A stretch of 9,908 nt of DNA from contig CAMURX010000055.1 of the NCBI GenBank assembly GCA_947097615.1, positions 1 to 9,908 of the forward strand. The letters are read 5' to 3'. A program made the translations under genes and the position numbers. How positions within the stretch are numbered: position 1 is the stretch's first letter; the number at the start of each line of letters is the position of its first letter. The notes below the pieces were generated by a model, which searched no databases, had not been told where the DNA came from, and saw only the letters and a list, made by a program, of their open reading frames with translations. The stretch is from an uncultured Neisseria sp. GTDB taxonomy: Bacteria > Pseudomonadota > Gammaproteobacteria > Burkholderiales > Neisseriaceae. Shown piece by piece: positions 1 through 5,693 of this stretch.

Positions 1-2
1 AA

Positions 3-1118
3 GTGCAGGGCGTGCCGTTTTACAAAGGCTACGGCTCGTCCATTGATGCCGACCCGCAAAACCCCAATCGTTTCTACGGCTTAACCGACCGCGGCCCCAA
101 TGCCGACGGTGGTGAAAACATCAAAATCTTCCTGCAACCGAACTTCACGCCCAACATCGGCCATTTTGAAATCCAAACCAACGGCACGATTAAAAAACTG
201 CGCGACATCCCGCTCAAAGACGCCAACGGCAAACCGCTCACCGGCCTGCCCAACCCCAAAGGCTACGGCACATCCAAAGAAACCGTGGTGGATGTTAATA
301 AACGCCCCTTGCAGCGCGACATCACCGGCATCGACAGTGAAGGGCTGGCGGTAATGAAAGACGGCACCTTCTGGGTATCCGATGAATACGGCCCGCACAT
401 CGTGCACTTTGACCGCAACGGCTTCGAGCTCGAGCGCATGAGCCCGCGCGGCGTGAAAACCAACGGCCGCCGCTTGCCCGCCGTACTCGGCCATCTGCGC
501 CCCAACCGCGGCATGGAAGGCTTGACCACCACACCGAGCAACCGCGTGCTGGTCGGCATCATGCAATCCGCGCTGCACAACCCGAGCAAAGATGCGGTGA
601 AAAATGAATCGGTAACGCGCATTGTGTTGTTTGATTTGGCGACAGGTAAAACCAAGCAATACCTGTACCGCCAAGGCGGCAACTATTGGAAAAACTCCGA
701 AATCCGCGCCATCGACGAACACCGCTTCTTGGTGGACGAACACAACGGCAAAGACGTGAAACACGTTTACCTGATTGACCTGCGCGGCGCCACCGACGTT
801 TCCGATCCCGCCGACAGCGAAAACGGCTTCAAAGTGAACGGCAAGGCGATTGAAGAAAACACCTGGGAAGAACTCGCCGCCGCCGGCATCAAGCCTGTGA
901 GCAAAATTTTGGTGAGCGACGTGAAAAAAGACGTGAACTTCCAATCGTCCAAATTTGAAGGCATGTGGGTGGCAGACGGCGGCAAAACGCTGTGGATCAT
1001 CAACGACGACGATTTCGGCATCGATTCCAAAGACGACCACACCATCGTCCCCAAACGCCTGCCCAACGGCGAAACCGACGCCACGCGCTTGTACCGCATT
1101 CCGTTGAATATCAAATAA
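3..1118 (+). CDS. Esterase-like activity of phytase family protein, 5'-truncated by window edge
   Basis: The reading frame is open from the first complete codon to TAA at 1116-1118 (371 codons). It probably began before the window, so the GTG at position 3 should not be taken as the real start, and any export signal would lie in the missing part. The sequence resembles the phytase-like beta-propeller family (Pfam Phytase-like). Visible motifs, numbered from the first visible codon, are DRGPN at 29-33, DSEGLA at 111-116, VSDEYGPH at 125-132, RGMEGLT at 169-175 and INDDDFG near 333-339. Their repeated Gly/Asp-rich pattern fits propeller blades with acidic, probably metal-binding loops. Family members are usually exported and are named for weak esterase or phytase-like homology; the true substrate is not known. 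Family assignment is fairly sure, function is not. The gene converges on the minus-strand dehydrogenase and shares a terminator with it. Confidence 0.85.
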   Translation: MQGVPFYKGYGSSIDADPQNPNRFYGLTDRGPNADGGENIKIFLQPNFTPNIGHFEIQTNGTIKKLRDIPLKDANGKPLTGLPNPKGYGTSKETVVDVNKRPLQRDITGIDSEGLAVMKDGTFWVSDEYGPHIVHFDRNGFELERMSPRGVKTNGRRLPAVLGHLRPNRGMEGLTTTPSNRVLVGIMQSALHNPSKDAVKNESVTRIVLFDLATGKTKQYLYRQGGNYWKNSEIRAIDEHRFLVDEHNGKDVKHVYLIDLRGATDVSDPADSENGFKVNGKAIEENTWEELAAAGIKPVSKILVSDVKKDVNFQSSKFEGMWVADGGKTLWIINDDDFGIDSKDDHTIVPKRLPNGETDATRLYRIPLNIK

Positions 1119-1128
1119 GCACGAAAGC

Positions 1129-1174
1129 AAAGGCAGCCTGAAAAGCCGAAACACGCTTTTCAGGCTGCCTTTTT
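1129..1174. terminator. Bidirectional DUS-pair terminator
   Basis: Perfect 18-bp inverted repeat (arms 1129-1146 and 1155-1172, 8-nt loop) followed by T residues. Each arm contains AGGCAGCCTGAA, a Kingella-type DNA uptake sequence, in opposite orientation (1131-1142 plus, 1159-1170 minus). It lies between convergent genes, and the A-run before the left arm gives a U-tail on the minus strand, so it can serve both directions. Confidence 0.85.
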
Positions 1175-1227
1175 ATAGTGAAGCGGGCTTGGGTTTCAGT
1201 CGGCCTTTACCTATCCAAAAAACCAAC

Positions 1228-2241
1228 TCACCACCCCGCCAGCACCACCTTGCCCACCATATCCCCGCGCTCTACCAACTGATGCGCGCGGCGCAGGTTG
1301 GCGGCGTTGATGCCGTCGATGGTTTGCGTGGCAGTGCTGTGCAGGCGGCCTTCGTCCACCAGTTGCGCGACTTTGGCGAGGATTTCGCCTTGGCGCGCGA
1401 TGTCGGCGGTCTCGCGCAGCGCGCGGGTGAACATGAATTCCCAATGCAGCGACAGGCTTTTGCTTTTCAGGGGATTGACGTCCAGCGTCGCCGGGTCGTC
1501 AATGACCGCGATGCGCCCCTGCGGCGCGATGAGTTCGGCGATGGCGGGCAGGTAGGTGTCGCTCTGGCTGGTGGAGAAGACGAACGCGGGCGCGCCGATG
1601 CCGAGCGCGGCGATTTGCGCAGGCAGCGGCTCGTGGTGATTCACCACGAAATCCGCGCCGAGCGCACGCACCCAGTTTTCACTTTCCGGACGCGAGGCGG
1701 TGGCGATGGTTTGGATGTCGGTGAGCGTTTTCAGTAGCTGGATGGTGATTGAACCAACGCCGCCCGCGCCGCCCACCAGCAGCAGGGCGCGACTGCCACC
1801 GGCGACGGGTTTGTTCACGTCGAGACGGTCAAACAGCGTTTCCCACGCGGTGAGCGCGGTCAGCGGCAGCGCGGCGGCCTGGGCAAAATCGAGCGTGCGC
1901 GGTTTGCGGGCGACGATGCGCTCGTCCACCGCCTGCAACTCTGCATACGAGCCGGGGCGGTTAATCACGCCGGCGTAATAGACTTCGTCGCCGACCTGAA
2001 AATGCTGCACGCCGCTGCCGACGGCTTTGACCACGCCTGCCGCATCCCAGCCCAAAATGCGGTACTGTCCTGCGGCAGGCGTATGCGCGGCGCGGACTTT
2101 GACGTCGGCGGGATTGACCGACACGGCGCGCACTTCCACCAGCAAATCGCGTTCACGTAGTTCCGGCGTGGGCAGCTCAACGTCGAGCAGGCAGTTTTCG
2201 TCGCTAACAGGCAGCGGGCGGTTGAATCCAATGGCTTTCAT
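1228..2241 (-). CDS. Zinc-binding alcohol dehydrogenase family protein (quinone oxidoreductase-like, MDR superfamily)
   Basis: A complete 337-residue medium-chain dehydrogenase/reductase. The N-terminal GroES-like domain carries VNPADVKVR (42-50) and LGWDAAG (63-69). The Rossmann domain has the glycine-rich NADPH loop GGAGGVGS (157-164) followed by a helix, as in zeta-crystallin/QOR-type NADPH:quinone reductases. I see no structural-zinc cysteine cluster and no catalytic zinc cysteine, so despite the family name it is probably zinc-free. Expected activity is NADPH-dependent reduction of quinones or enones in the cytosol. It is divergent from the alpha/beta hydrolase, with 115 nt between the two ATGs. 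QOR genes are targets of redox-sensing HxlR regulators in other bacteria (QorR, YodB), and an HxlR gene lies just beyond the hydrolase, so joint control is plausible. No strong ribosome-binding site is visible; start chosen from the N-terminal beta strand MKAIGF. Confidence 0.9.
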   Translation of the reverse strand: MKAIGFNRPLPVSDENCLLDVELPTPELRERDLLVEVRAVSVNPADVKVRAAHTPAAGQYRILGWDAAGVVKAVGSGVQHFQVGDEVYYAGVINRPGSYAELQAVDERIVARKPRTLDFAQAAALPLTALTAWETLFDRLDVNKPVAGGSRALLLVGGAGGVGSITIQLLKTLTDIQTIATASRPESENWVRALGADFVVNHHEPLPAQIAALGIGAPAFVFSTSQSDTYLPAIAELIAPQGRIAVIDDPATLDVNPLKSKSLSLHWEFMFTRALRETADIARQGEILAKVAQLVDEGRLHSTATQTIDGINAANLRRAHQLVERGDMVGKVVLAGW

Positions 2242-2356
2242 GTGGTTTGTCCGGTTGTGTAAAAGGGACGGGCATCTTAAGATGCGGGCGTGCGCTTGTT
2301 AAGAACGCACTTATTTTTCAGTAGGTTACTTATTGGATACTGGCAAAGGAACAATC
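2242..2356. promoter_or_regulatory. Divergent intergenic region with dyad symmetries
   Basis: This 115-nt gap separates the divergent dehydrogenase and hydrolase genes. It holds a perfect 14-bp palindrome (GCATCTTAAGATGC, 2272-2285), a 21-nt imperfect dyad with GTGCG/CGCAC arms (2290-2310), and CAGTA (2319-2323) facing TACTG (2338-2342), with a further TACT at 2327-2330. Any of these could bind the nearby HxlR regulator. I cannot fix -35/-10 elements with confidence. Confidence 0.4.
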
Positions 2357-3229
2357 ATGCCCACCCGCCGCACCCTGCTCAAAATTACCGCCGCTGCCAC
2401 TTTATCCGCATTGGCGCCCCCCATCCTTGCCGCACCGAAACGCAGCGGCACAACATCCCATTTCAATCCAAACAGGAGCAAACCCATGACCGCAACCCTG
2501 CATTACCAAAACGCCGAACTGTCCTACCAACTCGGCGGCAAAGCCGACGCGCCCGCCATTGTCCTGTTGCATGGCGGACTGGGGTCGGTGGCAGATTTCG
2601 CCCCGCTGCTGCCCCGCTTGCAAGCGCATTTCCGCACCCTCGCCATTGACACGCGCGGACACGGACGCTCCACGCGCGGCGACGTGCCGCTGACTTACGC
2701 CCAAACCGCCGACGACGCGCGGCAGATTATCGAAGCCGTCGGGCTGCGCCAGTTTCACCTGTTCGGATTCAGCGACGGCGGCGTAACCGCCTACCGCATT
2801 GCCGCCGCCGATGCCCGCGTGCAATCCGTGCTGACCGTCGGCGCGCAATGGCATAGCCGCGACACCCCGCGCGAAATGATGGCAAGCCTCACCGTTGCCG
2901 ACGTGCGCGGGCAGATGTCCGAACAGGTTGCCGCCTACCAAAAACACAACCCCCGCCCCGATTTGGACGCGCTGGTTGCCGACCTGCGCCGCCTATGGAC
3001 GGACGACACGGCGGCGGGATTCCCGAATGAAAACACCGCCAACATCAAAGCCCCCGTGCTGGCGGTGCGCGGCGAAGACGATTTCCTGCCCTCCGCCGAA
3101 GCCCTGAACAGCTTGCGCCAAGTCCTACCTGAAGCGCACCTGATGAACGTGCCGTTTGCCGCGCACGAAGTGATAAAAGAGCAGCCCGATATTTTATGGG
3201 CGGCGATGAAAGTGTTTTACAAGCTATAA
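2357..3229 (+). CDS. Alpha/beta fold hydrolase with Tat-like leader
   Basis: A 290-residue alpha/beta hydrolase. The oxyanion-hole motif HGG is at 72-74, the nucleophile elbow GFSDGG at 137-142 (Ser139), the acid is Asp241 or Asp242 in RGEDDF, and the base is His270 in AAHEV. The catalytic set is therefore complete; the substrate is unknown (ester, lactone or peroxide are all possible). ATG 2357 follows AAGGA at 2346-2350. From there the protein begins TRRTLLK then a hydrophobic Ala/Leu stretch ending PILAAP (22-27), which resembles a twin-arginine signal peptide with cleavage near residue 25. A second in-frame ATG at 2486 (residue 44) has AGGAG at 2474-2478 and starts a protein with a normal cytosolic hydrolase N-terminus, so two forms or a leader fusion are possible. 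A TTG at 2333 in the same frame is less likely. The HxlR gene follows after 53 nt, probably in one operon. Confidence 0.85.
   Translation: MPTRRTLLKITAAATLSALAPPILAAPKRSGTTSHFNPNRSKPMTATLHYQNAELSYQLGGKADAPAIVLLHGGLGSVADFAPLLPRLQAHFRTLAIDTRGHGRSTRGDVPLTYAQTADDARQIIEAVGLRQFHLFGFSDGGVTAYRIAAADARVQSVLTVGAQWHSRDTPREMMASLTVADVRGQMSEQVAAYQKHNPRPDLDALVADLRRLWTDDTAAGFPNENTANIKAPVLAVRGEDDFLPSAEALNSLRQVLPEAHLMNVPFAAHEVIKEQPDILWAAMKVFYKL
2486..2488 (+). promoter_or_regulatory. Internal alternative start codon of the hydrolase
   Basis: ATG in frame with the hydrolase, preceded by AGGAG at 2474-2478 with a 7-nt spacer. It is as good an initiation site as the upstream ATG 2357. It would give a 247-residue protein lacking the Tat-like leader and linker. 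Confidence 0.4.
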
Positions 3230-3258
3230 GGCAGCCTGAAAACCGTTTCAGACGGCAT
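3229..3258 (+). repeat. Mixed-dialect DUS pair between hydrolase and HxlR genes
   Basis: AGGCAGCCTGAA on the plus strand (3229-3240) shares its first base with the hydrolase stop codon. It is followed by ATGCCGTCTGAA on the minus strand (3247-3258). The two dialects pair well only over CTGAAA/TTTCAG (6 bp), so the hairpin is weak and probably at most attenuates transcription into the HxlR gene. Confidence 0.6.
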
Positions 3259-3282
3259 CCAACCATCACACAAGGAACAATC

Positions 3283-3633
3283 ATGGGCAAAACCGCACAC
3301 CGCGCATTCGACTGCGCCGAAGGCTGCTCGGTGGAAGCCGCGCTCGCCGTTATCGGCGGCAAGTGGAAAGGCACGATTCTCTACCGCCTGCATCGCGACG
3401 GCGTGCTGCGCTTCAACGAAATCCGCCGCATCCTGCCTGCGGTGTCGCAGCGCACGCTGACCGCGCAACTGCGCGCGCTGGAAGCCGACGGCATCATCGA
3501 ACGCACTATTTATGCCGAAGTGCCGCCGCGTGTCGAATACCGCTTGAGCGCCTACGGGCAAACGCTCGCACCGGTGCTGCTCGCCTTGAAGGCGTGGGGC
3601 GACGGACACAAAGAACGCGGCAAGGCAGCCTGA
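3283..3633 (+). CDS. HxlR-family winged-helix transcriptional regulator
   Basis: 116 residues, the normal length for HxlR/YodB/QorR-type regulators. The hallmark CSVEAALAVIGGKWKG (15-30) is present, followed by the winged helix with NEIRRILPAVSQRTLTAQLRALEADGIIER and a wing containing PPRVEYRLSAYG. Cysteines are Cys11 and Cys15; Cys15 is at the position of the N-terminal cysteine conserved in thiol-sensing members of the family, so sensing of quinones, aldehydes or oxidants is plausible but inferred. ATG 3283 is chosen because AAGGA (3272-3276) precedes it and the family N-terminus begins there; the frame is open further upstream. It is probably co-transcribed with the hydrolase and could control the divergent promoter at 2242-2356. 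The stop codon TGA (3631-3633) lies inside a DUS (3623-3634). Confidence 0.92.
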   Translation: MGKTAHRAFDCAEGCSVEAALAVIGGKWKGTILYRLHRDGVLRFNEIRRILPAVSQRTLTAQLRALEADGIIERTIYAEVPPRVEYRLSAYGQTLAPVLLALKAWGDGHKERGKAA

Positions 3634-3639
3634 AAACGG

Positions 3640-3673
3640 AAAACGCCGTCTGAATTGGTTCAGACGGCGTTTT
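3640..3673. terminator. DUS-pair terminator, left border of ATPase/PIN module
   Basis: Perfect 15-bp inverted repeat (3640-3654 and 3659-3673) around a TTGG loop. Both arms contain GCCGTCTGAA and the hairpin ends in TTTT. It terminates the HxlR transcript and would also work on the other strand. A near copy (31 of 34 bases identical) is at 5426-5459. Confidence 0.85.
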
Positions 3674-3759
3674 ATCTAAAAGAGAGCCCAGCTTTGAAAA
3701 AGTTTTTTAAGTTGCCTGAAAAGGCTGTTGTAATAATAAAGAATTGTTGCCGTATCAGA

Positions 3760-3765
3760 TATAAT
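3760..3765 (+). promoter_or_regulatory. Probable -10 element of the ATPase/PIN operon
   Basis: Perfect TATAAT 34 nt before the ATPase ATG, in an AT-rich stretch downstream of the terminator at 3640-3673. No good -35 hexamer at 16-18 nt is visible (the best-placed one is TAAAGA at 3737-3742), so the promoter may be weak or activator-dependent. GGAG at 3789-3792 is the ribosome-binding site, 6 nt before ATG. Confidence 0.5.
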
Positions 3766-3798
3766 CAAACGAATATTTTAGAATCGATGGAGTAAATA

Positions 3799-4977
3799 AT
3801 GAGCAAAACACTTTTTACCAGCGGGAAACTGCGTTTTGAACAGGTACGCGGGGTCGGTACGATTGAGACGGATTTTTTGCCGAACAAGCGGGTTTATACG
3901 CTGATTGGCGAAAATGGTGTAGGTAAGACGAAGTTTTTAGAGTGTTTGTTTACGTTGTTATTTCTTGTAAATGAAGAAATTCAAAAACACGGTGGTCTCA
4001 TCAAGGTAGAAAACGTTCCTTTTAAGAAGGTAATAATTAATTCTGAAGATTACCTAAATATCGAAGATATTAAAGATAAACTTTTCAATGACCACATACA
4101 CTTGTCTAATATCTCTAATTCTTTTAAGCAAAATTTAAATTCATCTCTAGTTTATATTCCTGCGCAAAATCGTAGTAACCTCAGAAAAAAATCAGATAAC
4201 ATTGGTCGATTAGGCGATCGTAAGGAACGTACAGAAAGATATTTTAAAGATATGTTTAATGTCTTATCTGAAGAAAACCAGGATTTACGCGATTTAAATT
4301 CAGATATAAACATCCAAGAATGGATTATTCAACGCGCCCAATCTTCTAATCCCTATCAGTCAAAAGAAGACAATCGTGAGATAGAAATCACTACGCTACT
4401 AAAATTATTAAACCAAATTGACGAACGTATCGACGCAAATTTCTTAGAAATCTCTGGCGACAACCGTGTATTCATCAAAATTGAAAACCAGAAACGTGAG
4501 TTGTCCGAATTATCCAGCGGCTTCACGTCTATTTTTAAAATTATTCAAACCATTATTGCTGGTTACAGCTATTTTACCAACGAGGTACAAATCGCCAACG
4601 TACGTGGCATTGTGCTGATTGACGAGATAGAAAGCCATTTGCACAACGAGTGGCAGGTCAAAATTATTCCACTGCTCAAACAGCTGTTCCCGAATACCAC
4701 GTTTTTCATTACCACCCATTCTTCTTTGGTCATCAGCCAATTGGAAGATGGCGAAGCCTACCGCCTGCAACGGGAAACGGATGGCGTGGTGTACGGTAAA
4801 GCCATTGCCCACCCAAGCAATGCGTCTATTATTGATTTGCTCAACGAAGCCTTCAATGTAGATTTGAACAAGCTGAAAATTGAGAGAGCACAAGGACAAT
4901 CTGAATCGCAAAAAGCGGCTAAACAGGCGTTGCTAAAACTGGTACAGCAGGAATTGGCAAAAGGAGCGGAAAAATGA
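3799..4977 (+). CDS. AAA family ATPase (ABC/OLD-like), first gene of ATPase-PIN module
   Basis: 392 residues with a complete ABC-type ATP-binding set. Walker A is GENGVGKT (37-44), the signature is LSSG (238-241), Walker B is GIVLIDEIESH (270-280) with Asp275-Glu276, and the switch histidine is in TTHSS (His307). This is the AAA_15/AAA_21 layout found in defence and DNA-repair ATPases (OLD, PtuA, AriA, RloC-like). There are no transmembrane segments and I see no TOPRIM or HNH nuclease domain, so any effector must be separate. Its stop overlaps the PIN gene start by 4 nt (ATGA), implying translational coupling and a joint complex. The segment for residues about 55-210, between Walker A and signature, is very AT-rich (29% GC counted over 3961-4260), while the blocks around Walker A and Walker B are near 50%. 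The role is inferred: a nucleotide-dependent sensor that controls the PIN nuclease. Confidence 0.85.
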   Translation: MSKTLFTSGKLRFEQVRGVGTIETDFLPNKRVYTLIGENGVGKTKFLECLFTLLFLVNEEIQKHGGLIKVENVPFKKVIINSEDYLNIEDIKDKLFNDHIHLSNISNSFKQNLNSSLVYIPAQNRSNLRKKSDNIGRLGDRKERTERYFKDMFNVLSEENQDLRDLNSDINIQEWIIQRAQSSNPYQSKEDNREIEITTLLKLLNQIDERIDANFLEISGDNRVFIKIENQKRELSELSSGFTSIFKIIQTIIAGYSYFTNEVQIANVRGIVLIDEIESHLHNEWQVKIIPLLKQLFPNTTFFITTHSSLVISQLEDGEAYRLQRETDGVVYGKAIAHPSNASIIDLLNEAFNVDLNKLKIERAQGQSESQKAAKQALLKLVQQELAKGAEK

Positions 4978-5420
4978 GCCAATATTTGTTGGATACAAAT
5001 TATTTGATCTATTTGGCAGACAAAGATGCCGATCCTGCAAAAAGAGCCGAAGTTTTGCAAGATTTAGAACAGAAGTTAACCGAAGAAGAAACGGCTTTTG
5101 TATTGACACCTTTAATTCGCTATGAAGTTTTGCGTGGTGTCGCGTGGGACAATCCCAAAAAATTGGAAGAAATTTTAAATGTGATTGAGCAATTTAAATC
5201 GCTGGACATTACTAAGGCAGTTTCTGATTTAGCGCGCGATTTATACCGTTTTGATGTGCATCGAAACCAACAAAATAATCAGCAAAGAAATTTCGAAAAA
5301 CACAAATTTGATATGTTTCATTACGCAGTAGCCTATGTAAACGGCATCGAATTGCTTTCCAAAGACACAGATGTCGAAGCGATTAAACAATTGCATCAAG
5401 AAATGACGTCAGCGACCTGA
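4974..5420 (+). CDS. PIN-domain nuclease partner of the ATPase
   Basis: 148 residues, the typical size of a VapC-like PIN protein. The acidic residues expected for divalent-metal RNA cleavage are all visible: Asp7 in LLDTNYLIY, Glu51 in RYEVLRG, Asp113 in KFDMFHYAVA and Asp131 in LLSKDTD. The strand-helix order (LLDTN start, central YEVLRG, late DMFHYAVA, then LLSKDTD) is that of the PIN fold, and the active site appears intact. PIN proteins mostly cleave RNA (tRNA, rRNA or mRNA); the target here is unknown. It overlaps the ATPase gene by 4 nt, so the ATPase sits where an antitoxin would be in a VapBC pair, and I see no VapB-like antitoxin gene nearby. Low GC (33% over 4981-5040, 30% over 5281-5340) matches the centre of the ATPase gene and differs from the flanking genes. 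Confidence 0.85.
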   Translation: MSQYLLDTNYLIYLADKDADPAKRAEVLQDLEQKLTEEETAFVLTPLIRYEVLRGVAWDNPKKLEEILNVIEQFKSLDITKAVSDLARDLYRFDVHRNQQNNQQRNFEKHKFDMFHYAVAYVNGIELLSKDTDVEAIKQLHQEMTSAT

Positions 5421-5425
5421 AAACA

Positions 5426-5459
5426 AAAACGCCGCCTGAATTCGTTCAGACGGTGTTTT
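5426..5459. terminator. DUS-like terminator, right border of ATPase/PIN module
   Basis: 15-bp arms (5426-5440 and 5445-5459) with a TTCG tetraloop. Relative to the perfect DUS hairpin at 3640-3673, one arm base is a G-T wobble and one a C-A mismatch on the plus strand, so both uptake motifs are degenerate (GCCGCCTGAA, and ACCGTCTGAA on the minus strand). It ends in TTTT and lies between convergent genes. Confidence 0.75.
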
Positions 5460-5471
5460 GTTTTCTAACCC

Positions 5472-5693
5472 TCAATCCCGCAGAAACTTGTCAATCATCG
5501 CCCAGGCAGCGGGAAAGTCGCTTTGCAGCCCGCCGTGCGGGGCGTTGGCAACGATGGCGAGTTGCGCCTTGGGTATGGCGCGGTAGGCGGCAAGTACGGT
5601 ATCGAGCGGGGCGTTTTGGTCTTTTTCGCCCGCCAGCAGCAGCGTTGGCGTTTGGATGTGGGCGAAATCGGCGCGGCTCATGCCGAAGCGGTT
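5472..5693 (-). pseudogene. C-terminal remnant of an alpha/beta hydrolase
   Basis: About 73 codons that read as the last third of an alpha/beta hydrolase. A beta strand with TPTLLLAGEKD places the catalytic Asp, and NAPHGG places the catalytic His, followed by a final helix ending in DKFLRD. There is no nucleophile Ser elbow, no oxyanion-hole HG and no N-terminal core, so the product cannot be an active hydrolase. The open frame continues upstream to TAA 5694-5696, which is the stop of the reductase gene in the same frame. An ATG at 5681 could give a 69-residue peptide but has no convincing ribosome-binding site. It is not a recent copy of the hydrolase at 2357-3229, because the residues differ clearly although the layout is the same. 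The most likely origin is a deletion that joined two once-separate genes. Confidence 0.7.

Noticed and set aside
81..1154. Long minus-strand open frame opposite the phytase-like gene
   Set aside because: It mirrors a GC-rich gene, has Phe/Val/His-rich composition with no family pattern and runs into the terminator; the plus-strand protein has clear motifs.
4974..5420. Classic VapBC toxin-antitoxin pair
   Set aside because: The upstream partner is a 392-residue ATPase with no AbrB, RHH or MazE-like antitoxin domain visible.
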